This document shows, piece after piece, positions 1 through 7,353 of a DNA stretch of 10,616 nt. Under the pieces are notes generated by a model. That model ran no database searches, was not told the DNA's origin, and saw only the letters and a program-made list of their open reading frames with translations. The stretch's first letter is position 1, and the number at the start of each line of letters is the position of its first letter. The translations under genes and the position numbers were made by a program. Origin of the DNA: Verrucomicrobiia bacterium (GTDB lineage Bacteria; Verrucomicrobiota; Verrucomicrobiia; JABWAM01). The DNA is taken from assembly GCA_013360985.1 (NCBI GenBank), contig JABWAM010000123.1:1-10616 (forward strand), given 5' to 3'.

Positions 1-16
1 GCGCGCGCGCGCGCGC
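1..16. repeat. (GC)8 dinucleotide repeat
   Basis: The window opens with eight GC dinucleotides in a row. Alternating GC tracts can adopt Z-DNA, but a tract this short in GC-rich DNA may be chance. Positions 17-238, up to the topB start, hold no gene that I recognise. The topB frame is open back to an ATG at 41, but those 66 residues are low-complexity and basic and do not look like part of the topoisomerase. Confidence 0.6.
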
Positions 17-238
17 CGCCCAACGCGCAGGGTCGCCGCCTTGCCAAGCCATCCGGCGCGCGCCGGCGAGAAAGCGGCGGTTCAGCGCGTCTTCCGAAGT
101 GAAAAAGGCGCGGAAAAATCGGCTTGGAGATCGCGGCATGCGGACACCTTGCCAGGAGCGTCTCGACGGCGCAACGTTCAGCTCGCGAGAAAAATCGAGT
201 TGCGCAAAAGCGGTTTTGAGCGGATAGAGTGCCGCGCC

Positions 239-2866
239 ATGTCGAAGCGGCTGATTATCGCCGAGAAACCCAGCGTTGCCGGAGACCTCGCTCGCGCATT
301 GGGCAAGTTCAAAAAGTCGGAGGGATTCTACGAGAGCGGCGACGCCATCGTCACCCACGCGGTGGGCCACCTCGTCGAACTCTTCATGCCGAACGATTTC
401 AAACCCGAGTGGCGCTTCTGGAAGCTCGAAAATCTCCCGATGATCCCGGAGGAGTTCCGCCTCAAGCCGATCGAGAGGACGAAGCCGCAGTTCAATACCG
501 TCGTCCGCTTGATTAAACGCAAGGATGTCAACGAACTGGTGAACGCCTGCGACGCGGGCCGCGAAGGCGAACTCATCTTCCGCTATCTCTACGCGCTCTC
601 GGGAACAAACAAGCCGTTTTCTCGCCTCTGGCTCTCCTCGATGACCGCCGAGTCCATCCGCGAAGGGTTCAAGGCGCTCCGCGCGGCGTCCGAGATGCAG
701 GGGCTCGCTGACGCCGCCGTCTGCCGCAGCGAATCCGATTGGCTCATCGGAATCAACGGCACTCGAGCCTTCACCTGCCGCATCTACGGGCGCGTGGGCG
801 CGCAGATGTGCACCGTCGGACGCGTGCAAACCCCGACGCTCGCGATTGTGGTGGACCGCGAGAACACGATCCGCGAATTCAAAAAACGCCCGTTTTGGGA
901 GGTCGTCGCCACGTTCACCTGCGCCGCCGGGTCGTACGAAGGACGATGGTTCGACCGCGCGTTCAAGAAGGACGAGAAGGATCCGGAAAGGAAAGCGGAA
1001 CGGATCTGGGAAGAGGCGCGCGCGCAGGAGATCGTCGCGCGCGTCCTCGGCAAGACGGGCGAAGTCGCCGAAGAAAAGAAGGCGACCACCCAACTCGCGC
1101 CGCTGCTCTACGATCTCACCACGCTCCAGCGCGAATGCAACGCGCGCTTCGGGCTTTCCGCGAGCCGCACGCTGCAGATCGCGCAGGCGTTATATGAACG
1201 CCGCAAGGCGATCACCTATCCCCGCACCGACTCGCGCGCGCTCCCCGAGAATCACCTCGGCGTCGTGCGCCAAACTTTGACGAACCTCAAAGACGGCGCC
1301 GCGGAAGGAGGCGCCAACCCGTACGCCCCCTTCGCGGGGCGGATCCTCGAGCAAGGGTGGGTCCGCCCGAACAAGCGCATCTTCAACGACGCCAAGGTCT
1401 CCGACCATTTCGCGATCATTCCCACCCACGAATGCCTGCGCCACCATCTCGTGGACCTCGAGGCAAAGGTTTTCGACATGATCTGCCGGCGGTTCCTCGC
1501 CGTGTTCTATCCCGCCGCGGCGTTCGAGGTGACCACGCGGATCACCACCGTCGAAGGCGAGCCTTTCAAGACCGAGGGAAAAATCCTCAAGGAACCCGGA
1601 TGGCTCGAAGTCTACGGACGCGATCAGCAGCCCGAGGGGCAGATTCCTCCCGTGAAACCCGGCGAACACCCGCTCGCCGACCCCGTCCTTTCGAAGGCCC
1701 TCGAGACGAAGCCTCCGGCCCGCTACACGGAGGCGACCCTCCTCAGCGCGATGGAGGGCGCCGGAAAACTCCTCGACGACGAGGAACTCGGCGAGGCGAT
1801 GAAGGAGCGCGGACTCGGCACGCCGGCGACGCGCGCCGCGATCATCGAACAGCTCCTCGCCCAGGAGTATCTGCATCGCCTCGGACGCGATCTCGTCGCG
1901 ACTTCGAAAGGGATTTCGCTGATCCAGATGCTCCGCTCGATTCCTGTGCCCGAGCTGACCTCCCCGCAACTCACGGGCGAGTGGGAATCTCAGCTCCGGG
2001 AAATGGAGAACGGACGGCTCCCTCGCGCGAAATTCATGGAGCAGATTCGCGAAATCACGCGGCGGATCGTGGAGGACGCCCGCAAATACGACGACACGAA
2101 GTTCGAATCGAAGGTGGCGATCGAGGCGCCCTGTCCGAAATGCGGAGGCAAGATCCGCGAGACCTTCAAATGGTTCGCCTGTGCCGCCTGCGATTTCCTC
2201 GTCTGGAAAAGCATCGCCTCGAAAAGCCTGACCGTCGCCGAGGTCGAGGAGCTTCTCCGCGAGAAAAAAATCGGTCCGCTCGACGGCTTCCGCAGCAAGG
2301 CGGGCAAACCGTTTCAGGCGATGCTCGTGATCGGCGCCGATTTCAAGGTCTCGCTGGCTTGGGACCATGCCGGCGGCGGCGCCCCCGGCAGCCCCCTCGA
2401 AATCACGAGCGATAAAGTCTTCGGCCAATGCCCGGTCTGCGGCGCGTCGGTGCGTGAAACGGCGATGGCTTGGTGCTGCGAGAAACGCGCGAAGGAGCCG
2501 CCCGAATGCGAGTTCCGGATTTCGAAGAAGATCAAGGGGAAAGACATCCCTCCCGAGCAACTGGAAAAGCTCCTCGGCGAGGGAAAGACGGATCTGATCG
2601 AAGGCTTCATTTCGGCCAAGCACCGGCCGTTTAAGGCGCATCTGACGATGGCCAAGGGCGGCAAGCTGGGTTGGGAGTTCGCCCCGCGCGCGGGAGTTCG
2701 AAGGAAAACTGCGCCGCGCGCGGAGACCCCCGCCGCGCCGGTCGCCCAGGGATTGACGGAGGCGACGACCGTCCCTCGTCGCGCGCGATCGAAAAAGGGC
2801 GGTGCAACGAAGAAATCGGCGAAATCTGACGGCCCCGAAGAGGGGAAGGCTGGGCGGAAGGCGTGA
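239..2866 (+). CDS. topB: DNA topoisomerase III (type IA), TopB
   Basis: Type IA topoisomerase of 875 aa that cuts and passes single DNA strands, helping decatenation and resolving recombination intermediates with RecQ-type helicases. Seen: N-terminal Toprim domain starting MSKRLIIAEKPS, with the catalytic Glu at residue 9 and the acidic motif DAGREGE from Asp105. The active-site tyrosine is Tyr327 in the motif TYPRTDS, matching the place of Tyr328 in E. coli TopB. The C-terminal third has two topoisomerase-type cysteine modules: C632/C635/C648/C651, and C731/C734 with C746/C747/C757. Each is followed by a conserved beta segment with a (D/E)GF motif. The last 50 residues are a Lys/Arg-rich tail, probably for DNA contact. 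It is longer than E. coli TopB (about 650 aa) because of these C-terminal modules. I chose the ATG at 239 because family homology starts there; an in-frame ATG at 41 would add 66 unconserved residues. No strong Shine-Dalgarno is visible. The gene is complete. Confidence 0.96.
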   Translation: MSKRLIIAEKPSVAGDLARALGKFKKSEGFYESGDAIVTHAVGHLVELFMPNDFKPEWRFWKLENLPMIPEEFRLKPIERTKPQFNTVVRLIKRKDVNELVNACDAGREGELIFRYLYALSGTNKPFSRLWLSSMTAESIREGFKALRAASEMQGLADAAVCRSESDWLIGINGTRAFTCRIYGRVGAQMCTVGRVQTPTLAIVVDRENTIREFKKRPFWEVVATFTCAAGSYEGRWFDRAFKKDEKDPERKAERIWEEARAQEIVARVLGKTGEVAEEKKATTQLAPLLYDLTTLQRECNARFGLSASRTLQIAQALYERRKAITYPRTDSRALPENHLGVVRQTLTNLKDGAAEGGANPYAPFAGRILEQGWVRPNKRIFNDAKVSDHFAIIPTHECLRHHLVDLEAKVFDMICRRFLAVFYPAAAFEVTTRITTVEGEPFKTEGKILKEPGWLEVYGRDQQPEGQIPPVKPGEHPLADPVLSKALETKPPARYTEATLLSAMEGAGKLLDDEELGEAMKERGLGTPATRAAIIEQLLAQEYLHRLGRDLVATSKGISLIQMLRSIPVPELTSPQLTGEWESQLREMENGRLPRAKFMEQIREITRRIVEDARKYDDTKFESKVAIEAPCPKCGGKIRETFKWFACAACDFLVWKSIASKSLTVAEVEELLREKKIGPLDGFRSKAGKPFQAMLVIGADFKVSLAWDHAGGGAPGSPLEITSDKVFGQCPVCGASVRETAMAWCCEKRAKEPPECEFRISKKIKGKDIPPEQLEKLLGEGKTDLIEGFISAKHRPFKAHLTMAKGGKLGWEFAPRAGVRRKTAPRAETPAAPVAQGLTEATTVPRRARSKKGGATKKSAKSDGPEEGKAGRKA

Positions 2867-2975
2867 TCGTCGGTCGCACCCTCTCTTTCCGCGACAAGTT
2901 CAAAAAGTTGCGGCGGCGTCGCCTCCTTCTTCGCCGGGGATGATCTCTCGCGCGTCTCGCGCGGTCAGAGACGAG

Positions 2976-3270
2976 CCCAAATCCACGGATCCGCCCCATT
3001 TTCAGCGAGCAACCCTCCTCATCATCCATGGAGGACCGGGTGGGCGGGGCGCATCGAGATTCTGGACTCCTCACAAGATGTGGCGGCTCGGGCGGCGGCC
3101 TCGCCCTCCCTTTCCGCATTCCGTGCTTAAGGAAAATCCACTCTGTCGCGAAGTGAGGGAGGGCGCCGGCGACGGCGGCGCCGCAGCGGCTTCAACACAA
3201 AACAAGGTGAAGAGGTCACCCATTTCTCGATCGAGAATGGGTTTCCCCATGCCTTACGCGGAGATTTGGG
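2976..3270 (+). mobile_element. MITE A, 295 bp, IS1380-like ends, 5-bp target duplication
   Basis: A non-coding element fills most of the topB-permease gap. Its left tip is CCCAAATCCACGG and its right tip is TTACGCGGAGATTTGGG, so the ends are inverted (9 bp of core match, CCCAAATC-C). It is flanked by a direct 5-bp repeat ACGAG at 2971-2975 and 3271-3275, the mark of a transposition event. The left 110 or so bp match the second copy at 7034, including a shared block around CAACCCTCCTCATCATCCAT at 3010-3029. The right tip, read inward, agrees at 17 of 18 bases with the left tip of the IS1380-type element at 8898. Inside are imperfect inverted GC-rich arms near 3090-3112 and 3155-3180. It contains no transposase, and the short frames crossing it are repeat artefacts. 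Before the element (2867-2970) I see only the 3' trailer of topB, with no convincing terminator. Confidence 0.85.
3218..3242. repeat. Near-perfect palindrome inside MITE A
   Basis: Two arms of about 12 bases meet with almost no loop around CTCGATCGAG, with one extra T in the left arm. It lies about 80 bp upstream of the permease start. It could fold as an RNA hairpin or be a dyad protein site. It is followed by only three T residues, so I do not call it a terminator. The counterpart position in the other MITE copies lacks this palindrome. Confidence 0.6.
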
Positions 3271-3324
3271 ACGAGGGAAGGGCCTTGCGAGGCTCCGGAC
3301 CGGCGGGTAAGAGGACGAGGGTCC

Positions 3325-4440
3325 ATGGGCGTCCTTCACCGCCATCTCCTGGCTTCGCACCTCGTCAACCTCGGGATGACGCTGGCGGTGTTCACCTTCG
3401 TGCTCTTGCTGGGGAACATCTTCAAGGATTTGGTGGCTTTGCTGGCGAACCGCACGATTGACGCGTGGACCATCGGACACTTCTTCCTGCTGCTGGTTCC
3501 CTACGTGCTTTCCTTCTCGATGCCCATGGCCCTGCTGGCCGCGACGCTGTTGGTGATGGGATCTTTTTCGGCGGACGGCGAGCTCACGGCCTGCCGGGCA
3601 ACGGGGTTGAGCTTTCTCCAGATCACCGCCCCGCTCTTCGGCGTCGCCGCCGCGCTTTCTCTCGCGTGCCTCTGGGTGAACTGCTTCGTCGCGCCAGGGA
3701 TGAAGTATCGCTTCAACCAGGCCTTCGTGGAGATCGCGCTGAAAAATCCGATCTCGCTCCTCGAGGAAGGAACGCACATCCGGGATTTCCCCGACATGGT
3801 GCTCTATATCGGACGACGCGATATCCGGAAAAACATGCTCTACGACGTCCGCATCACCTCGCTGGCGAACAACGAAATGTCCCAAGAAATCCACGCGGAA
3901 CGCGGCGCGCTTTCGGTGGATCCGGTCCAACTCAAGCTGCATCTTCGTCTCTTCAACGCGCAGATCGATCAGCGCGATCCGACCGACCCGGACAATATCG
4001 AGAAACGGAAATACGGCATGACCGTGGCGGAGTATCCCTTGGAACTGGATCTCGCCAAGCTCGTGGACCAACGACGGGCCGTGAAGGAGGCGCACCACTG
4101 CTCCTCGACCGATCTCTGGCGTCAGGCGCGACGCCTCGGAGAACATGGGGTGCATCCCACGCCGATGTTGGTGGAGCTCCATAAACGGCTCGCTCTCGGC
4201 GTCGCCTGCTTCGCGTTCGCGACGGTGGCCGTGCCGCTCGGCGTGCGCGTCCATCGCCGCGAGACATCCATCGGAATCCTGATCAGCCTTCTCTTGGCTG
4301 TCGCGTACTACTTCCTCGTGCTCTTCGCGGAAGGCCTGAAGCGCAGCCCGCACCTCTATCCCGAACTCGTGGTCTGGTTCCCCAATCTCGTCTTCCAGGC
4401 CTTCGGCGTCTTCCTCTTGTGGAAACAGCAGAGGGCCTGA
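3325..4440 (+). CDS. LptF/LptG-family lipopolysaccharide export permease (YjgP/YjgQ)
   Basis: Inner-membrane permease of 371 aa, the length usual for LptF or LptG, which with the ATPase LptB extracts LPS from the inner membrane. Seen: three N-terminal hydrophobic segments at about residues 14-36, 50-80 and 100-125, a soluble periplasmic beta-rich region to about 285, and three C-terminal segments with the family pattern HKRLALGVACFAFATVAVPL at the first. Residues after the third segment (FVAPGMKYRFNQ) also fit the family. I cannot tell LptF from LptG, and no partner gene is in the window. The ATG at 3325 is preceded at 3317-3320 by GAGG, a reasonable ribosome site. It starts only 54 bp after MITE A, so its promoter is either in that gap, in the MITE, or in read-through from topB. 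It converges on thiC with 21 bp between stop codons. Confidence 0.92.
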   Translation: MGVLHRHLLASHLVNLGMTLAVFTFVLLLGNIFKDLVALLANRTIDAWTIGHFFLLLVPYVLSFSMPMALLAATLLVMGSFSADGELTACRATGLSFLQITAPLFGVAAALSLACLWVNCFVAPGMKYRFNQAFVEIALKNPISLLEEGTHIRDFPDMVLYIGRRDIRKNMLYDVRITSLANNEMSQEIHAERGALSVDPVQLKLHLRLFNAQIDQRDPTDPDNIEKRKYGMTVAEYPLELDLAKLVDQRRAVKEAHHCSSTDLWRQARRLGEHGVHPTPMLVELHKRLALGVACFAFATVAVPLGVRVHRRETSIGILISLLLAVAYYFLVLFAEGLKRSPHLYPELVVWFPNLVFQAFGVFLLWKQQRA

Positions 4441-4461
4441 TCGCGCCCAAAAGCCTGCGCT

Positions 4462-6345
4462 TCAGGTCTTGGCGTAGATTTCGCTGCCTTTCTCCGCAAA
4501 CTCGCGGCTTTTTTCGTTCATCCCCTTCGCCAGGGCCTCCTGCGCGGAAACGCCTTGCTCCGCCGCGTATTTTCGCACGTCCTCGGTGATCTTCATCGCG
4601 CAGAATTTCGGTCCGCACATGGAACAGAAATGCGCCGACTTGGCGCCCTCCTGCGGCAGCGTCGCGTCGTGATAAGCCCGCGCCCGCTCCGGATCGAGCG
4701 AGAGATTGAACTGATCTTCCCATCGGAATTCGAAACGCGCCTTGCTGACCGCGTTGTCGCGGAGTTGCGCGCCGGGATGGCCTTTCGCGAGATCGGCGGC
4801 GTGCGCGGCGATCTTGTAGGCGATCACGCCCTCGCGCACGTCGTCGCGGTCCGGGAGCCCGAGGTGTTCCTTGGGCGTCACGTAGCAGAGCATCGCCGTG
4901 CCATACCACCCGATCATCGCCGCGCCGATCGCGCTCGTGATGTGATCGTAGCCCGGCGCCACGTCGGTCGTCAGCGGCCCGAGCGTGTAGAACGGCGCCT
5001 CGCGGCACGCCTGAAGCTCCAGATCCATGTTCTCCTTGATGCGATGCATCGGGACGTGGCCGGGCCCCTCGATCATCACCTGGCAATCGTGTTCCCAGGC
5101 GACCTTCGTGAGTTCGCCGAGGGTCTCCAACTCCGCAAGCTGGGCTTCGTCGTTCGCGTCGGCGATCGCGCCGGGGCGCAACCCGTCGCCGAGGCTGAAG
5201 GCCGCGTCGTACGCGCGCAGGATCTCGCAGATCTCGCGGAAATGCGCGTAGAGGAAGTTTTCGCGGTGATGGGCGAGGCACCACTTCGCCATGATCGATC
5301 CGCCGCGGCTCACGATGCCGCACGCCCGTTGCGCGGTCAGCGGGACGTAGCGGAGGAGCACGCCCGCGTGGATCGTGAAGTAATCCACCCCTTGCTCCGC
5401 CTGTTCGATCAGCGTGTCGCGATAAAGTTCCCACGTCAGGTCCTCGGCGATTCCGCCGGTTTTTTCGAGCGCCTGATAGATCGGCACCGTCCCGATCGGA
5501 ACGGGCGCGTTGCGCAAAATCCATTCGCGCGTCTCATGAATGTTTTTCCCCGTGGAAAGGTCCATCACCGTGTCCGCGCCCCAGCGCGTGGACCAGCGCA
5601 TCTTTTCCACCTCCTCCTCGATCGAGGACGCGAGCGCCGAGTTGCCGATGTTCGCGTTGATCTTGACGAGGAAGTTGCGGCCGATCGCCATCGGCTCGCT
5701 TTCGGGATGATTGATGTTCGCGGGGAGGATCGCCCGCCCGCGCGCCACTTCGTCGCGGACGAACTCGGGCGTGATCTGCCGCGGAATCTGCGCGCCGAAA
5801 TTTTCGCCGGGATGCTGATGGAGAAGGCGGCGCGTGTCGCCCCGCTGTCCGCGCGAACGCGTCCCATGGGCTCCCTCGCCCGCTTCATAAACCGTTTCCC
5901 AGGCGGCCGCGCGTCCGAGGTTTTCCCGGATCGCCACGAACTCCATCTCCGGCGTGATGATCCCGCGCCGGGCGTAGGCCATCTGGGTCACCGTCCGCCC
6001 CGCCTTGGCGCGAAGCGCGCCGCGCGCGCCCTTGTTTTTAGGGCGCATCTCTTCGACATCGCCGCGCGCGAGGATCCACGCGCGGCGCAGCGCGGGAAGC
6101 CCTTTGCGGACGCTGCCGCGAAACGCAGGGTCGCCCCACGGACCCGACGTGTCGTAAAGCCGCACCGGTTCATTGACCTCGATCTTTCCGTCGGCAAGGC
6201 GCGTGGGCGAAAGGTCCACTTCCCGAAACGGGACGCGCACGTCGGGATGACGCGTCCCCTTCACGTAAACGCGCCGGGAATTCGGCAAAGGCTTGGAGGC
6301 GTCCAACGCTCTCTTGGACGTCGTCTTGGGGGTCTTCGTTTTCAT
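4462..6345 (-). CDS. thiC: Phosphomethylpyrimidine synthase ThiC
   Basis: ThiC is a radical-SAM 4Fe-4S enzyme that rearranges aminoimidazole ribotide into 4-amino-5-hydroxymethyl-2-methylpyrimidine phosphate (HMP-P), the pyrimidine half of thiamine. The 627-aa protein is full length. Seen: the N-terminal ThiC-associated segment with NSRRVYVKG and RVPFREVDLSPT; DTSGPWGDP; the core with GADTVMDLSTGKNIHETREW, TIHAGVLLRYVPLT and EGPGHVPMHRIKEN; and the C-terminal cluster motif C574-x2-C577-x4-C582 (CSMCGPKFC), the unusual position typical of ThiC. I chose the ATG at 6345; a TTG three codons upstream lies within the terminator's U-tract. No Shine-Dalgarno is evident. Upstream are a TPP riboswitch and an intrinsic terminator, so expression should fall when thiamine pyrophosphate is plentiful. 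No other thiamine gene is in the window. Confidence 0.97.
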   Translation of the reverse strand: MKTKTPKTTSKRALDASKPLPNSRRVYVKGTRHPDVRVPFREVDLSPTRLADGKIEVNEPVRLYDTSGPWGDPAFRGSVRKGLPALRRAWILARGDVEEMRPKNKGARGALRAKAGRTVTQMAYARRGIITPEMEFVAIRENLGRAAAWETVYEAGEGAHGTRSRGQRGDTRRLLHQHPGENFGAQIPRQITPEFVRDEVARGRAILPANINHPESEPMAIGRNFLVKINANIGNSALASSIEEEVEKMRWSTRWGADTVMDLSTGKNIHETREWILRNAPVPIGTVPIYQALEKTGGIAEDLTWELYRDTLIEQAEQGVDYFTIHAGVLLRYVPLTAQRACGIVSRGGSIMAKWCLAHHRENFLYAHFREICEILRAYDAAFSLGDGLRPGAIADANDEAQLAELETLGELTKVAWEHDCQVMIEGPGHVPMHRIKENMDLELQACREAPFYTLGPLTTDVAPGYDHITSAIGAAMIGWYGTAMLCYVTPKEHLGLPDRDDVREGVIAYKIAAHAADLAKGHPGAQLRDNAVSKARFEFRWEDQFNLSLDPERARAYHDATLPQEGAKSAHFCSMCGPKFCAMKITEDVRKYAAEQGVSAQEALAKGMNEKSREFAEKGSEIYAKT

Positions 6346-6352
6346 GGAAATC

Positions 6353-6393
6353 AAAAAGCCATCCCGAACGGAAATCCGCCGCTCTGGGATGGC
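6353..6393 (-). terminator. Intrinsic terminator, expression platform of the TPP riboswitch
   Basis: On the minus strand an 8-bp perfect stem (GCCATCCC with GGGATGGC, arms at 6386-6393 and 6358-6365) and a 20-base loop are followed at once by five U (6357-6353). It sits after the riboswitch aptamer and only 7 bases before the thiC ATG. Premature termination is therefore the likely control step, but the hairpin also covers the region where a ribosome would bind, so a translational effect is possible. I could not identify the antiterminator pairing with confidence. Confidence 0.88.
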
Positions 6394-6407
6394 TTCTGGC
6401 GCATGAA

Positions 6408-6505
6408 GTCGCTCCCTTCGGCGGCATGACCCGCATCAGGTTCAAAGGGTCGTCCCGGATCCTCGGGACCTCTCAGCCCCGAACGCCGTCGGGGCTCCCC
6501 TGGGT
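6408..6505 (-). promoter_or_regulatory. TPP riboswitch (THI element) of thiC
   Basis: The minus strand carries the conserved THI-box pieces in order: GGGGAGC, a hairpin with arms GCCCC/GGGGC, CUGAGA, then ACCCUUUGAACCUGAU, GGGUCAUGCCGCCGAAGGGA. These form the pyrimidine-binding arm (CUGAGA side) and the pyrophosphate-binding arm (AUGCC...GAAGGGA) of the TPP aptamer. Between CUGAGA and ACCC there is an extra hairpin with arms GUCCCG/CGGGAC, the variable P3a-type insertion. It begins 27 bp after the stop of the iron-sulfur carrier gene. It is therefore transcribed either from the carrier gene's promoter or from one hidden inside that gene. Confidence 0.96.
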
Positions 6506-6531
6506 TGATGGTCGGAAAGAACGCGCGCCGC

Positions 6532-6846
6532 CTACGATTCGAACGAGGTGCCGCAACCGCAACTGCGCTTGGCGTTGGGATTGGAAACCTTGAAGCCGGC
6601 GCCCGTCAGGCCGTCCACGTAATCAATCGTGGCCCCGTCCACGAACGGAAGCGCCTTCGGATCCACGAGGATCTGCGCGCCGTTTTCGCCGACGACCACG
6701 TCGTCCGCGCCCGGTCGATCCACGCTCATCCCGTATTGCATGCCGGAACAGCCCCCCTTCTCCACGGTGAGGCGCACGACGGCGCCGGGTTTCCCCGCGA
6801 CGAGGTTGCGGACCTGTTCGGCTGCGTTGGCGGTCAACGTGATCAT
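6532..6846 (-). CDS. A-type iron-sulfur carrier protein (HesB/IscA/ErpA/SufA family)
   Basis: A 104-aa protein of the usual family length that receives Fe-S clusters (or iron) and passes them to target enzymes. The three conserved cysteines are present: Cys33 in GGCSGMQY, and Cys96 and Cys98 in SCGCGTSF near the C-terminus. Other family marks are the N-terminal LTANAAEQVRNL and FVDGATIDYVDGL. I cannot separate IscA, ErpA and SufA by eye; the gene is not next to isc or suf genes here. I chose the ATG at 6846, where homology begins; the frame is open upstream through the repeat region but that part is not conserved. It lies directly upstream of the riboswitch and thiC on the same strand. Supplying a cluster to ThiC is a plausible but unproven job. 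Confidence 0.93.
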   Translation of the reverse strand: MITLTANAAEQVRNLVAGKPGAVVRLTVEKGGCSGMQYGMSVDRPGADDVVVGENGAQILVDPKALPFVDGATIDYVDGLTGAGFKVSNPNAKRSCGCGTSFES

Positions 6847-6856
6847 GCCGAGGGAA

Positions 6857-6884
6857 AACCTAATCCCACCGCGCGGCGTGTCAA
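6857..6884 (-). promoter_or_regulatory. Putative sigma-70-like promoter for the iron-sulfur carrier gene
   Basis: On the minus strand a perfect TTGACA (6879-6884) is followed after 16 bp by TAGGTT (6857-6862), a poor -10 match. Transcription would start near 6850, only a few bases before the ATG at 6846, giving an almost leaderless mRNA; no Shine-Dalgarno is seen in that gap. It could also serve thiC, since no other promoter is obvious before the riboswitch. Confidence 0.4.
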
Positions 6885-6904
6885 CTCTCCGCGCAGGCCC
6901 GCAC

Positions 6905-7028
6905 CTCCGCTTCCGCGCGCCCGCCGCCGGCGGCGGCGCGGCCGCGGCTTGAGCCCAAAATGTGGCGAGGGCGTCGCATGTTCCTCGACCGAGGAGGGAC
7001 TCCTCCACGCCTGACGCGGGGATTTGGG
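6905..7028 (+). mobile_element. Truncated MITE copy B1 (right end only)
   Basis: The last 80 or so bp match the right end of the complete copy at 7278-7353: AAAATGTGGCGAGG, then GAGGAGGGACTC, then CACGCCTGACGCGGGGATTT. Further left, the GC-rich segment with GCCGCCGGCGGCGGC resembles the right arm of MITE A. No CCCAAATCC left tip is found upstream, so the left half is lost; the left limit is approximate. It lies between the carrier gene promoter and MITE B2 and ends at the TTCCT that flanks B2. Confidence 0.7.
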
Positions 7029-7033
7029 TTCCT

Positions 7034-7353
7034 CCCAAATCCACGGATCAACTCCATTTTCAGAGGGCAACCCTCCTCATCATCCATGGAGGATCGGAGA
7101 GGTGGGTCGTGTCGAGATTTCAGACTCCCCACACGAAGGGTGTGATGGCTCGGCCGGCGGCCTCGCCCTACCTCGCTTCGCGATGAAAGGAAAATCGGCG
7201 GCGTGCCCCTCAGCCTCGTGGGAAAATCCCCCGGACGCATGGAGAAAGATATCGCACGGGAAAGGTAGGGCGAGGCCGCCGGCCGAGCCGTTGAGTTCAA
7301 AATGTGGCGAGGACCGAGGAGGGACTCCCCCACGCCTGACGCGGGGATTTGGG
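7034..7353 (+). mobile_element. MITE B2, 320 bp, complete, 5-bp target duplication
   Basis: The second complete copy of the element, in the same orientation as MITE A. The left tip is CCCAAATCCACGGATC and the right tip is ACGCGGGGATTTGGG. It is flanked by the direct repeat TTCCT at 7029-7033 and 7354-7358. The left part shares long identical blocks with MITE A (CAACCCTCCTCATCATCCAT at 7064-7083). The right tip, read inward, is identical over 15 bases to the left tip of the IS1380-type element at 8898. The middle is a large inverted repeat (see separate entry). It carries no transposase gene. The 568 bp between the carrier gene start and the hipA' stop are almost entirely B1 plus B2; 7359-7414 contains only a short GGAGG-type inverted repeat and nothing I recognise. 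Confidence 0.87.
7147..7289. repeat. 27-bp perfect inverted repeat within MITE B2
   Basis: Arms at 7147-7173 and 7263-7289 are perfect reverse complements over 27 bp, separated by 89 bp. The arms are GC-rich and contain GGCCGGCGGCC-type sequence. A transcript in either direction could fold into a long stem. MITE A has only an imperfect version of these arms. Confidence 0.93.

Noticed and set aside
41..238. N-terminal extension of topB from an ATG at 41
   Set aside because: The 66 added residues are basic, low-complexity and unlike the family; homology starts at MSKRLIIAEKPS.
1190..2641. Long minus-strand open frame (483 aa) inside topB
   Set aside because: It is antisense to a clearly conserved gene, has an Arg/Glu/Leu-rich composition typical of GC-rich shadow frames, and shows no recognisable domain.
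2887..2916. Weak inverted repeat CCGCGAC...GTTGCGG after topB as a terminator
   Set aside because: The stem has a mismatch and no U-tract follows on the topB strand.
4555..6429. Plus-strand open frame (624 aa) antisense to thiC, and a 413-aa minus-strand frame at 4283-5524
   Set aside because: Both are shadows of thiC codons; compositions are Arg-rich and no motif is recognisable, while the thiC frame is intact.
2988..7080. Short frames with repeated peptide MDDEEGC(S/P)LKM on the minus strand
   Set aside because: They come from the shared block of the two MITE copies; the repeated peptide reflects repeated DNA, not a protein family.
7147..7289. Repeats read as a CRISPR array
   Set aside because: There are just two inverted arms with one spacer-like loop and no direct repeat series; it is a MITE-internal inverted repeat.
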